A DNA stretch of 32,382 bases from CALKZN01 sp964633815 (GTDB lineage Bacteria > Pseudomonadota > Gammaproteobacteria > Arenicellales > Arenicellaceae), in the NCBI GenBank assembly GCA_964633815.1, contig CAZWHW010000020.1:1-32382 (forward strand). Reading direction: 5' to 3'. The number at the start of each line of letters is the position of its first letter. Position 1 is the first letter of the stretch. Positions 16,108 through 24,005 of the stretch are shown in pieces. The position numbers and the translations under genes are program-made. The notes beneath the pieces are model-generated. The model was given only the letters and a program-made list of their open reading frames with translations. It was not told the origin of the DNA and did no database searches.

Positions 16108-16869
16108 ATGTGTGAACTTCTTGGCATGAGCGCCAATGTCCCAACTGATATTATTTTCAGTTTCACTGGCTTAATTGAACGCAGTGGGAATACTGGTCCG
16201 CATCGTGACGGCTGGGGCATAGCATTTTACGAAGGTAAAGCTTGCCGAACTTTTCATGATCCAGAAGCGGCTTGCGATTCAGCTATTGCTAAGTTAGTCA
16301 AAAATTATCCAATCAAAAGTAATATCGTTTTAAGCCATATTCGATTAGCCAATCGCGGCAAGATCAGTTTAGCGAATACGCACCCATTTACCAGGGAACT
16401 CTGGGGCAGACATATTACATTTGCGCATAATGGACAACTTAAAGGCATTAAAAAAAGGCCTTTACGTGATTACCTACCTGTTGGAACAACCGACAGTGAA
16501 TATGCTTTTTGCTGGCTGCTAGGAGAAATCAAACATGCGTTTCCTCAACGTCCCAGTGTTGCGAAACTAAAGCGCTTTATTAAAAACCATTGTGATGAAT
16601 TACAAAAGCTCGGCATATTTAATATGCTGTTAAGCGACTCGCAGTTCCTATTTGCTTATTGCAGCACCAAGATTTGTTGGATTACTCGCCGCGCACCATT
16701 TGATACCGCGCAATTAATTGATACGGAAATGTGCGTCGATTTTGGTCAAGAAACCACTCCGAATGACGTAGTCAGTGTAGTGGCTACTTCACCTTTAACT
16801 GAAAATGAACAATGGAACACACTTAAATCAGGCGAACTCTTATGTTTAAAAAACGGAGAACCCCATTAA
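16108..16869 (+). CDS. Class II glutamine amidotransferase, YafJ-like
   Basis: 253 residues. The N-terminal nucleophile cysteine is C2 (MCELLGMSANVPTDIIFSF), exposed after removal of the initiator methionine. GPHRDGWGIAFYEG, LSHIRLANRGKISLANTHPF and FAHNGQLKG follow, the glutaminase-site signature of class II amidotransferases. The family has only this glutaminase domain and no synthase domain, so the acceptor of the ammonia is unknown; E. coli YafJ is the nearest named relative. The ATG is fixed by the cysteine at position 2, although no Shine-Dalgarno is visible. The gene is divergent from the acidic envelope protein (80 bases between starts). Confidence 0.88.
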   Translation: MCELLGMSANVPTDIIFSFTGLIERSGNTGPHRDGWGIAFYEGKACRTFHDPEAACDSAIAKLVKNYPIKSNIVLSHIRLANRGKISLANTHPFTRELWGRHITFAHNGQLKGIKKRPLRDYLPVGTTDSEYAFCWLLGEIKHAFPQRPSVAKLKRFIKNHCDELQKLGIFNMLLSDSQFLFAYCSTKICWITRRAPFDTAQLIDTEMCVDFGQETTPNDVVSVVATSPLTENEQWNTLKSGELLCLKNGEPH

Positions 16870-17109
16870 TCAGTTTTTTTTATTAATACAATCAAAACGA
16901 TTAATTTCCCTTAACTCTAAATACAACCTATAGTGTATTTAGGCTTCAAACTTTTAAAGCCTTTCGAGGAAAACTGATGTTCCAAAGAGCTTACGCTATT
17001 TAAACCATTTGTAGCTTCCTTGAAAGTCCAAAGCTGCTATAGCATTGTCCCTCAACTTATACAAAGCTTCTTTGGACACTTTCATAAAAACTCATTGGCT
17101 TTAAAACAC
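16870..17109 (+). promoter_or_regulatory. Structured intergenic region upstream of the YbaN-type gene
   Basis: About 240 bases contain several inverted repeats on the way to the YbaN-type start. CTAAATACA/TGTATTTAG (16917-16925 and 16934-16942) forms a 9-base stem. AGGCTT/AAGCCT (16941-16946 and 16957-16962) overlaps it by two bases. A longer-range GTCCAAAG/CTTTGGAC pair flanks about 17025-17080. Between these lies an 8-codon frame with a strong ribosome site. The set suggests a leader RNA, but no riboswitch class is recognised and no convincing -35/-10 pair was found. Confidence 0.3.
16977..17003 (+). CDS. Possible 8-residue leader peptide
   Basis: ATG at 16977 is preceded by GAGGAAAACTG, the best Shine-Dalgarno in this neighbourhood, and opens the short frame MFQRAYAI followed by TAA. 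It is too short for a domain and may be fortuitous. Together with the flanking hairpins it could be a regulatory upstream frame for the YbaN-type gene 107 bases further on, which itself lacks a good ribosome site. Confidence 0.25.
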   Translation: MFQRAYAI

Positions 17110-17463
17110 ATGAAATTGTTATATAAAATCACTGGTATTGCTTCACTTGCGACAGGAATTATTGGAACCTTTGTGCCTTTATTGCCAACTACATGCTTCA
17201 TCTTGCTAGCTGCTTGGTGTTTTTCCAAATCTTCTCCAAAACTATATGCCAGCCTGAAACAAAACCGATTAGTCGGCGGTGTTATCACAAATTGGGAACA
17301 ACATCATTCCATTCCAATTGGCGCTCAGCGCATAGCGATTGGTTCTATGTTGCTATCCGGTGTACTGTGTTTATTGATTATTGATACTATCTTGATAAAA
17401 CTTCTTGCACTGACATTCATCAGCTTTGGAATTTGGTTCGTTAGTCAAATTCCAAACAACTAA
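17110..17463 (+). CDS. YbaN/DUF454-family inner-membrane protein
   Basis: 117 residues from the ATG at 17110 (MKLLYKITGIASL). A longer frame to a TTG at 17020 exists, but the extra 30 residues look unlike the family and destroy the N-terminal alignment. The hallmark GTFVPLLPTTCFILLAAWCFSKSSPK matches E. coli YbaN (GxVLPxLPTTPFxLLAAxCFARSSPR), followed by NWEQHHSIP and two further hydrophobic segments. Three to four membrane helices are predicted; the function of the family is not established. No strong Shine-Dalgarno precedes the ATG. Convergent with dsbB, 27 bases between stops. Confidence 0.85.
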   Translation: MKLLYKITGIASLATGIIGTFVPLLPTTCFILLAAWCFSKSSPKLYASLKQNRLVGGVITNWEQHHSIPIGAQRIAIGSMLLSGVLCLLIIDTILIKLLALTFISFGIWFVSQIPNN

Positions 17464-17490
17464 AATCTAAATAATAAGGTTCAAAGATTC

Positions 17491-18012
17491 TTAATATTGG
17501 ACAATTTTGGAACGTTTACGACTTAATAAGCTTAAAGCTACCAATGACATAATCGAAAAAATGATAAGCATACATCCAGCCATGCTTAAACCAAACAAGC
17601 TCCAATCAATTTCTGCACAATCTCCACTACCTTGCAAGGTAGTGGCCAACATGTCTAGCAAACCATAATCGCCATCTTGACCCCATCGATAAATCGGATC
17701 AAAGCCACAATTTGGAACTTGATCTTTGGGCAAACCTTGCAACCAAACCTGCCGACCTGCAACCGCAACACCTGCCATTGAAAAAGTAGTAATCAGTAGG
17801 GCATAAAAACGGTGTAATTTAACACCTGGCCTTTTAATAATTCCGAGCAATGCAACTATTGCCACACCCACTAGACACGCTCTTTGCAGCATACAAAGAG
17901 GACATGGAAACAAGCCTAAATGTTTTTGAAAAAAGAAAAAAGCAATAGCCAACAAACTCAAGCTAGTAATCAACGCGGCCCAATACCAATGTAACCCCAC
18001 CTTATTCCACAT
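17491..18012 (-). CDS. dsbB: Disulfide bond formation protein B
   Basis: 173 residues, four membrane helices. DsbB reoxidises the periplasmic oxidant DsbA and passes electrons to ubiquinone or menaquinone. Both essential cysteine pairs are present: C37-C40 in the first periplasmic loop (FPCPLCMLQR) and C102 (PNCGFD) with C132 (GDCAEIDW) in the second. The GRQVWLQGLP motif before C102 is typical. Length is the same as in E. coli (176). The start ATG has only a weak AGG very near. The gene lies 73 bases downstream of ycgN on the same strand, and dsbA is not in the window. Confidence 0.95.
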   Translation of the reverse strand: MWNKVGLHWYWAALITSLSLLAIAFFFFQKHLGLFPCPLCMLQRACLVGVAIVALLGIIKRPGVKLHRFYALLITTFSMAGVAVAGRQVWLQGLPKDQVPNCGFDPIYRWGQDGDYGLLDMLATTLQGSGDCAEIDWSLFGLSMAGCMLIIFSIMSLVALSLLSRKRSKIVQY

Positions 18013-18085
18013 AACCTATTACTCAACTATTAATTATTTATATGAAAACTATGCGATCAATTTTACACTTATACAAACAAATGAA

Positions 18086-18535
18086 CTAAGGAAAATCAAT
18101 AATTCGTTGCTCTAATTTATTCAAATCCACATCTTTTTCAGAAACAACCTTATTTTTAACGGAAATACCTGCTTCGTGAACTGAATTAGGGTCACCTGAA
18201 ACCAATGGATGCCACGAATATAAATCTTGCCCTTCGACTAATAGCTTATAGGCACACGTTGGAGGAGCATATTCTGCGCATTCATTGACATTGTCTGGTG
18301 TCATTACCATGCATGTTGGCACATGCATTTGCCGTTCTTTATAAGCAGTGCAGCGACAGGTTTCAGAATCAAACAAATGACAGGACACATCTGTAAAGAA
18401 TAATTGATTCGTTTCTTCATTTTCTAATTGCATGACACAACATTGCCCACAGCCATCGCATAATGATTCCCATTCTTCGCGATTCATTTCTTCAAGAGTT
18501 TTAGTTTGCCAAAAAGGCAGGATTTTAGTGCTCAA
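18086..18535 (-). CDS. ycgN: YcgN family (UPF0260) cysteine-cluster protein
   Basis: 149 residues starting from TTG at 18535, chosen because AAGGA lies seven bases upstream and because this start aligns with the family opening (PFWQTKTLEEM...EWESLCDGCGQCC). An ATG at 18607 would add 24 unconserved residues and extend the overlap with the upstream gene. Ten cysteines include CDGCGQCC (C26, C29, C32, C33), C52, C60 and C62 (TCRC), C75, C86 and C94, arranged like the zinc- or iron-cluster-binding CxxCxxCC family. The C-terminus SWHPLVSGDPNSVHEAGIS also matches YcgN. Function unproven. It overlaps the end of the DNA glycosylase gene by 11 bases, implying translational coupling. Confidence 0.9.
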   Translation of the reverse strand: MSTKILPFWQTKTLEEMNREEWESLCDGCGQCCVMQLENEETNQLFFTDVSCHLFDSETCRCTAYKERQMHVPTCMVMTPDNVNECAEYAPPTCAYKLLVEGQDLYSWHPLVSGDPNSVHEAGISVKNKVVSEKDVDLNKLEQRIIDFP

Positions 18536-19085
18536 TATAAGATCCTTGATATGGCAATTTGAGTGATGTCCATTGTTCCAATTTTTCTTGTTTAGACAAA
18601 CGAGCATTGGCAGGACTGGTTGAAGGCATCTTCAGAATTTCATAATTCTGTCTAAATAGTTGACTGTGATGACGTTTGAGTAACGCTAACGTCGTGCCGC
18701 CATTACACACGATTCTGTTAATGCTATTATAATGGTTTAGCAACATTGGAATATCATTGGGAACTTCAGATTCAGCTTTTATACGACTGTCTAAACTTCC
18801 TTGACGTTCACAGCTTTCCAATACATCCCAAACAATGACACCATTTTCGTTCAACAATTTGTGACGTTGCTCATATGCTAATTGATGATCAAAGCCAAAC
18901 AATTGCCCCATAATCCACCAAAAAGCATTTTGTGGGTGAGCATAATATTGCTGAAATTGCAGAGATCTAACACTTGGAACAGAACCCAACACCAATATAG
19001 TGACTTGTTCATTCTGCCCAGCTAATAGCGGCGGAAAACCTATCACTTGATGTTGTGAACTTAGTTGTTTACTAGTGTGTTTCAT
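18525..19085 (-). CDS. Uracil-DNA glycosylase superfamily protein, hypoxanthine-DNA glycosylase type (family 6)
   Basis: 186 residues from ATG at 19085; the frame opens two codons earlier with TTG. LGSVPSVRSLQFQQYYAHPQ (34-53 of this start), then NAFWWIMGQLFG, matches the motif-1 region of the family-6 branch (usual form LGSMPGxxSLxxxQYYAHPxNxFW). GVIVWDVLESCERQGSLDSRI and the distal MPSTSPANAR complete the fold. Family-6 enzymes excise hypoxanthine (deaminated adenine) from DNA. The substrate here is inferred from the motif, and a Mug-like activity is the alternative. First gene after the big terminator that closes the glycolytic cluster, and coupled to ycgN. Confidence 0.82.
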   Translation of the reverse strand: MKHTSKQLSSQHQVIGFPPLLAGQNEQVTILVLGSVPSVRSLQFQQYYAHPQNAFWWIMGQLFGFDHQLAYEQRHKLLNENGVIVWDVLESCERQGSLDSRIKAESEVPNDIPMLLNHYNSINRIVCNGGTTLALLKRHHSQLFRQNYEILKMPSTSPANARLSKQEKLEQWTSLKLPYQGSYIEH

Positions 19086-19142
19086 CGTCAATAAAAAGCC
19101 TAATAAAGGATGCTAAAAAATATACTCTCCCTTTTCATTCAA

Positions 19143-19202
19143 ACCAGCTGCAAAAAAAAACGCTATACATCATTGCATAGCGTTTTCTTTTTTGCAGCTG
19201 GT
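19143..19202. terminator. Nested bidirectional terminator closing the fba cluster
   Basis: An inner stem CGCTAT (19161-19166) with ATAGCG (19177-19182) is flanked by A9 on the left and TTTTCTTTTTT on the right. It is therefore a proper terminator on both strands (T9 follows the stem on the minus strand after fba). Outside the A/T tracts, ACCAGCTGC (19143-19151) pairs perfectly with GCAGCTGGT (19194-19202), so about 60 bases can fold into one long stem. It separates fba from the glycosylase-ycgN-dsbB genes on the minus strand. Confidence 0.85.
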
Positions 19203-19250
19203 ATGTAAAACCTTTAATCTAAAAATTCTACATTTTAAGAAAACCTGAAC

Positions 19251-20144
19251 TTATGTGATGGATGCTGAATAAATTGAACCAATGGAATCGTCTAGCTTCG
19301 CATCGAACTCTGTATCACTGAACGATGCTTGCAAATCTTGAGTCAATGCGCGCGAGAAACTTGCAATTACACCTTTATTACATGCAGTTCGGCGGTTTGC
19401 TTCATCACGACTATAGCCACCAGATAAGGCCACCACTCTCAAAACATTTGGATGAGCAACACAATCACAATAAAAACCGTCAGTTTCAGGCAAAGTAAGC
19501 TTCAACATGACCAATTGATCTTCTGCCAACTCGTTGAGCTGCTTCAATAACTCATCAAGTAGCAATGCTTCTGCTTCTGCTTTTTCAGGACTATTGATAT
19601 CAACCTCAGGTTCAATAATTGGCACTAGTCCTTTAGCCATAATGCGTTTACCAACCTCAAATTGTTGTGCAACAACCGCACCAACACCAACCGGATTAGC
19701 TGTTTTAATCACAGAACGCATTTTAGTACCAAATACATTTTGATCAACCGCTTTATCCAATAAAGCATCCAAAGCAGGTATCGGCTTCATCACTTGCACG
19801 CCATCTTCTTCTTCAGCCAAGCCTTTATCCACTTTTAGAAAAGGAACAACGTTTTTATCTTGCCAGAGATACTCAGAAGACATTTTGCCTTCAATTTGAC
19901 GATCAAGTGTGTTTTCAAACAAAATTGCGCCTAAAATTCGCTCACCTGTAAAACTAGGACTGGTGACTATTCGAGTACGCATTTGATGCACTTGATCAAA
20001 CATTTGGTCATCATTGTTATAGGCGGTTTCTTCAACACCATATAGCTTCAATGCCTTTGGCGTGCTACCGCCACTTTGATCTAATGCCGCAATAAAACCT
20101 GATTGTGTTTTTACTTTTTCTAACTGTTGCTCAAAAATACTCAT
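19251..20144 (-). CDS. fba: Class I fructose-bisphosphate aldolase
   Basis: 297 residues. Cleaves fructose-1,6-bisphosphate to glyceraldehyde-3-phosphate and dihydroxyacetone phosphate (and the reverse) by a Schiff-base mechanism. It belongs to the compact bacterial class I type also found in Staphylococcus: FIAALDQSGGSTPKAL at 17-32, ILFENTLDR, VPFLKVDKGL, VPIIEPEVD (E178/E180) and LVMLKLTLP with K215 as the likely Schiff-base lysine. No class II metal-binding histidines are present. GGAG seven bases before ATG is a strong ribosome site. It follows pyk by 33 bases on the same strand, so it is the last gene of the tkt-gap-pgk-pyk-fba string. Many gammaproteobacteria have a class II enzyme at this place. 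Confidence 0.93.
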   Translation of the reverse strand: MSIFEQQLEKVKTQSGFIAALDQSGGSTPKALKLYGVEETAYNNDDQMFDQVHQMRTRIVTSPSFTGERILGAILFENTLDRQIEGKMSSEYLWQDKNVVPFLKVDKGLAEEEDGVQVMKPIPALDALLDKAVDQNVFGTKMRSVIKTANPVGVGAVVAQQFEVGKRIMAKGLVPIIEPEVDINSPEKAEAEALLLDELLKQLNELAEDQLVMLKLTLPETDGFYCDCVAHPNVLRVVALSGGYSRDEANRRTACNKGVIASFSRALTQDLQASFSDTEFDAKLDDSIGSIYSASIT

Positions 20145-20177
20145 ATATTACTCCAAACTATCTAAGAAAATAGGCAA

Positions 20178-21611
20178 TTACATTGCCGAAATAATTTTTA
20201 ATGTATTTGTTTGGCCTGGAACGCCACGCAAATCACCACTAGTTACTAAAATTTGATCTCCCTCATCTAATTTCATTTTGCCTCGTAAGGCTTTAATGAT
20301 TTGTTCATCCAAAGTATCCCGATCTTGTATCTCCAAATCCCATGTCAAAGGATATACGCCACGCAATAAAGTCACTCGTTGTGCTGTATCAGGATGACGA
20401 GACAAGGCAAAGATAGGAATTCCCGAACTAATCCGCGACATTAAGCGCGCTGTATGTCCTGACTCTGTTAATGAAACAATTGCCACTACATCTGACTTAT
20501 TGGCAATATACATGCTTCCCATAGCAATGCCTTCTTCTGCATCTTGAAATTCTCGATCATCACGATACTTTCTTGGCATTAGACGTTTACGCTCAGCACC
20601 TCCACATACTCGACTGACCGCTTCGATCACAACATCAGGGTGATTGCCCACCGCTGTTTCAGCAGATAGCATTACTGCATCTGTCCCATCAATGATTGCA
20701 TTTGCTACATCCATCACTTCTGCACGAGTAGGCAGTGCACTGGTAACCATTGATTGCATCATTTGTGTGGCTGTGATGGTGAAACAATCATTATTGCGTG
20801 CAACATTGATAATCTGTTTTTGTAAAATTGGCAATTCTTCATCACCAACTTCCACTCCTAAATCACCACGAGCAATCATGGCACCATCAGATGCTTCAAT
20901 AATTTCTTCGATATTATCAAGTGCTTCTGCACGTTCTATTTTAGAAACAATCGCGCCATTTCCGCCTGCAGCCAAAAATAATTCACGAGCCTCTTCAACA
21001 TCTGCAGCACTTCGCACAAAAGAAATCGCCAAGAAATCCGCTTTTTCTCTACCTGCAACTACAATATCTTCTCTGTCTTTATCGGTCAATGCGCCGGCTG
21101 ACAAACCTCCACCACGCAAATTTAAGCCTTTATTATTAGAAAGTTTGCCGCCAACCAGGGTTGTACAGTGAATTTTCTTGCCATCCAATTCAGTTACTCG
21201 TAACTGTATTGCGCCATCATCCAACATTAACTCACTGCCAACTTTTACTTCTTTGTATAAGTCTTTATAGGTCACACCAATACTTTGTTGTGTCCCTGTC
21301 CCATCGGCCTGATCACAATCGAGAATAAATGCATCATCTTCAGCTAAATTAATCGCGCCGTCTTTGAATTTAGCGATACGGATTTTTGGGCCTTGCAAAT
21401 CCACTAAAATTCCGACAGTTTCATTCGCTTTCTTTGCCAAACTTCGCACCCTATTAAAGCGTTCGGTTTGCTCTGCATGTGTGCCATGAGAAAAATTCAA
21501 ACGCACAACATTCAAGCCATTTTCAATCATCCGTAGGAAAACGGCATCATCATCTGTTGCGGGCCCTAAGGTTGCAACAATTTTTGTTCGTCTTAAAGAA
21601 AATCCAGTCAT
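20178..21611 (-). CDS. pyk: Pyruvate kinase
   Basis: 477 residues. Transfers phosphate from phosphoenolpyruvate to ADP, the last step of glycolysis. Seen in order: RRTKIVATLGPATDD, NFSHGTHAEQ, VDLQGPKIRIAKF, the catalytic-lysine block AIVSKIERAEALDN, MIARGDLGVEVG and TATQMMQSM. The C-terminal allosteric domain ends near the usual PykA/PykF terminus, with no extra PEP-utiliser domain. ATG at 21611 is preceded by a tandem 10-base repeat that presents the ribosome site several times. pgk lies 67 bases upstream and fba 33 bases downstream. Confidence 0.97.
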   Translation of the reverse strand: MTGFSLRRTKIVATLGPATDDDAVFLRMIENGLNVVRLNFSHGTHAEQTERFNRVRSLAKKANETVGILVDLQGPKIRIAKFKDGAINLAEDDAFILDCDQADGTGTQQSIGVTYKDLYKEVKVGSELMLDDGAIQLRVTELDGKKIHCTTLVGGKLSNNKGLNLRGGGLSAGALTDKDREDIVVAGREKADFLAISFVRSAADVEEARELFLAAGGNGAIVSKIERAEALDNIEEIIEASDGAMIARGDLGVEVGDEELPILQKQIINVARNNDCFTITATQMMQSMVTSALPTRAEVMDVANAIIDGTDAVMLSAETAVGNHPDVVIEAVSRVCGGAERKRLMPRKYRDDREFQDAEEGIAMGSMYIANKSDVVAIVSLTESGHTARLMSRISSGIPIFALSRHPDTAQRVTLLRGVYPLTWDLEIQDRDTLDEQIIKALRGKMKLDEGDQILVTSGDLRGVPGQTNTLKIISAM

Positions 21612-21612
21612 A

Positions 21613-21649
21613 TTATTATCTCTTATTATCTCTTATTATCTCTTATTAT
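21613..21649 (-). repeat. Tandem 10-base repeat carrying repeated Shine-Dalgarno sequences before pyk
   Basis: TTATTATCTC (plus strand) is repeated three full times plus seven bases. On the coding strand this reads as successive GAGATAATAA units ending one base before the pyk ATG, placing AAGAGA at about 7, 17 and 27 bases from the start. Only the nearest is optimally placed. The repeat is perfect, so it is likely to vary in copy number. Confidence 0.9.
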
Positions 21650-21678
21650 TTAATTGCTTTTCTTTTCGCTTAGTTTCG

Positions 21679-22878
21679 TTAACTTAATGCGCGCTGCTCT
21701 AGTATCTCTACTGCAGGAAGTTTCTTACCTTCAAGAAACTCTAGGAAGGCACCTCCACCAGTTGATATATAAGAAATATCATCGGTCAAACCAAATTGAT
21801 CGATCGCAGCTAATGTATCACCGCCTCCAGCAATAGAGAAAGCTGAACTCTCAGCAACTGCTTTGCTCAATATTTCGGTGCCTTGGCTAAACGCTGGAAA
21901 TTCAAACACACCCACCGGACCATTCCATATAATGGTGCCAGCATTTTTCAATAGTGCTGCAAAATCAGCAGCAGTTTCAGTGCCAATATCAAAAATCATA
22001 TCATCATCAGTCACCTCAGAAATTGCTTTCTTGCTAGCAGGCGTGTCCGCTGCAAACTCTTTACCACACACCACATCTTGCATGGCGGGAATGGCATTGC
22101 CCGAGGCTTCAGCTGCCAAAATTAACCGCTTAGCTTCATCAATCAAGGTTTCTTCATACAGCGATTTTCCTACATCGTGACCTCGAGCCGCTGCAAATGT
22201 ATTCGCAATTCCGCCACCCACAATTAATTGATCAACAACACCTGACAAACTATCTAATACAGTCAATTTAGTCGATACTTTCGAACCACCTACAATTGCA
22301 ACAACTGGCTTGGCTGGATTATTCAACGCTTTACCCAAAGCTTCTAACTCACCAGCTAACAAAGGCCCTGCACAAGCTATTGGGGCATATTTTGCCACTC
22401 CATGAGTCGAAGCTTGCGCTCGATGCGCTGTACCAAATGCATCCATAACAAAAACATCACACAGTTCCGCCATTTCTTTGGCAAGAACATCCACATTTTT
22501 CTTTTCACCAACATTGAAACGAACGTTTTCACACAAAACGACTTCTCCGTCTTGTAAATCTACGCCAGACAACCAATTTTTTTCTAGCCTGACTGGTTGC
22601 TCAAGCAATTCACTCAATCTTGTCGCGACAGGTTGCAAAGAAAACTGTTCATCATATTCGCCTTCGATTGGTCGACCTAAATGGGACATAACCATCACTT
22701 TTGCGCCAGCTGCAATCGCCATCTTCAGTGTAGGCAATGAAGCTTGAATACGCTTATCACTACTCACTTCTTTACCTGAAATACCTTCTTTTAAAGGGAC
22801 GTTCAAATCCTGACGAATTAAAACCCGTTTGCTTTTAAGTTCTTTAGAATCTATAGAAGAAAATTTAACAATACTCAT
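21679..22878 (-). CDS. pgk: Phosphoglycerate kinase
   Basis: 399 residues, monomeric two-domain kinase that interconverts 1,3-bisphosphoglycerate plus ADP and 3-phosphoglycerate plus ATP. N-domain substrate motifs: RVLIRQDLNVPL, MSHLGRPIEG, VVLCENVRFNVGE and DAFGTAHRAQAS. C-domain nucleotide motifs: VAIVGGSKVSTKL, IWNGPVGVFEFPAF and the terminal ISTGGGAFLEFLEGKKLPAV. Length is close to E. coli Pgk (387). The start ATG follows a GAG about 11 bases away, a weak site, and lies 29 bases downstream of gap, so coupling to gap translation is plausible. Confidence 0.97.
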   Translation of the reverse strand: MSIVKFSSIDSKELKSKRVLIRQDLNVPLKEGISGKEVSSDKRIQASLPTLKMAIAAGAKVMVMSHLGRPIEGEYDEQFSLQPVATRLSELLEQPVRLEKNWLSGVDLQDGEVVLCENVRFNVGEKKNVDVLAKEMAELCDVFVMDAFGTAHRAQASTHGVAKYAPIACAGPLLAGELEALGKALNNPAKPVVAIVGGSKVSTKLTVLDSLSGVVDQLIVGGGIANTFAAARGHDVGKSLYEETLIDEAKRLILAAEASGNAIPAMQDVVCGKEFAADTPASKKAISEVTDDDMIFDIGTETAADFAALLKNAGTIIWNGPVGVFEFPAFSQGTEILSKAVAESSAFSIAGGGDTLAAIDQFGLTDDISYISTGGGAFLEFLEGKKLPAVEILEQRALS

Positions 22879-22907
22879 AAAAACACAACTCTTTCAAAAT
22901 TATTCGT

Positions 22908-23909
22908 TTAAACATTCATCATCGCCTGTGCAGTATCTAGCATGCGATTAGAAAAACCCCATTCGTTGTCATACCATGCACAAACCTTCACCAAGTTACC
23001 TTGATCTACATTTGTCAATGTGGCATCAAAAGTGGAACTAAAGGCATTATGATTATAGTCAATTGACACCAAAGGAATCTCTGAATAGCCTAAGACTTTA
23101 TCATCGGCAGCAGTATGCATAATTTGATTAATCTCATCAATACTAGTGTCGCGTTTCGCGGTAAATGTCAAATCGACAAAAGACACATTTGGAGTCGGCA
23201 CACGCAAAGCATAGCCATGCAATCTACCATCTAGCTCTGGCAATACCAACCCTACAGCTTTGGCAGCTCCAGTTGTGGTTGGTATGATCGATTGCGTTGC
23301 TGATCGAGCACGACGCATATTCTTGTGATATTTATCAATCAATACTTGAGTATTGGTATAGGCATGCACTGTAGTCATCATGCCACAAGAAATACCGACA
23401 GTATCATTCAAGGCTTTAGCCAAAGGAGCTAGGCAATTAGTTGTGCATGATGCATTTGAAACAATCGTATCCGAAGATTTCAAGTTGCCATGATTTACCC
23501 CATAAACAATAGTTGCATCTACTGCATCTTTTGCAGGTGCGGAAATTAATACTTTTTTTGCACCTGCCTGCAAATGTTTTCCTGCACTATCTTTAGTACG
23601 AAAAACACCTGTACATTCCAACACCACATCGACATCTAATTCTTGCCAGGGCAGTTGAGCCGGATCTCTTTCAGAAAATACTTTTAAGCGATCACCATTG
23701 ATAATCAAATCTTTTCCATCAATTTCAACATTACCAGAAAACTGCCCATGCACAGAATCAAACTGCGTCAAATGGGAATTAATCTCTGTATCACCCAAAT
23801 CATTAATAGCGACAACATCAAACGTTTGCTGTTGGCTTGATTCAAAAATTGCTCGCACTATATTGCGGCCAATTCGCCCATAACCATTTATTGCGATTTT
23901 AATAGTCAT
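22908..23909 (-). CDS. gap: Glyceraldehyde-3-phosphate dehydrogenase
   Basis: 333 residues. Oxidises glyceraldehyde-3-phosphate to 1,3-bisphosphoglycerate. The Rossmann motif INGYGRIGRN, D37 in VAINDLGD (an Asp favours NAD), the catalytic block SNASCTTNCLAP with C155, and H182 in TTVHAYTNTQ are all present. The loop RRARSATQSIIPTTTGAAKA resembles that of Calvin-cycle/gluconeogenic proteobacterial forms more than E. coli GapA, so cofactor preference stays open. Erythrose-4-phosphate dehydrogenase (Epd) is unlikely because of the loop and cluster position. AGGAG eight bases before ATG is a strong ribosome site. Lies between tkt (96 bases upstream) and pgk (29 bases downstream). Confidence 0.95.
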   Translation of the reverse strand: MTIKIAINGYGRIGRNIVRAIFESSQQQTFDVVAINDLGDTEINSHLTQFDSVHGQFSGNVEIDGKDLIINGDRLKVFSERDPAQLPWQELDVDVVLECTGVFRTKDSAGKHLQAGAKKVLISAPAKDAVDATIVYGVNHGNLKSSDTIVSNASCTTNCLAPLAKALNDTVGISCGMMTTVHAYTNTQVLIDKYHKNMRRARSATQSIIPTTTGAAKAVGLVLPELDGRLHGYALRVPTPNVSFVDLTFTAKRDTSIDEINQIMHTAADDKVLGYSEIPLVSIDYNHNAFSSTFDATLTNVDQGNLVKVCAWYDNEWGFSNRMLDTAQAMMNV

Positions 23910-24005
23910 ATATTATCTCCTCTATTTCTTATCATTATTCTATCTTGATTTAAATAATCACTTCATAAAAACAAGATTTTCATAGATAAGCAGTATTGAC
24001 TAATT

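Noticed and set aside
17020..17109. Longer YbaN-type protein from a TTG at 17020
   Set aside because: The extra residues do not resemble the family N-terminus, which begins with the first membrane helix at the ATG at 17110.
18536..18607. ATG start of ycgN at 18607
   Set aside because: It lies deep in the glycosylase gene and the added 24 residues are unconserved. The TTG at 18535 has AAGGA at seven bases.
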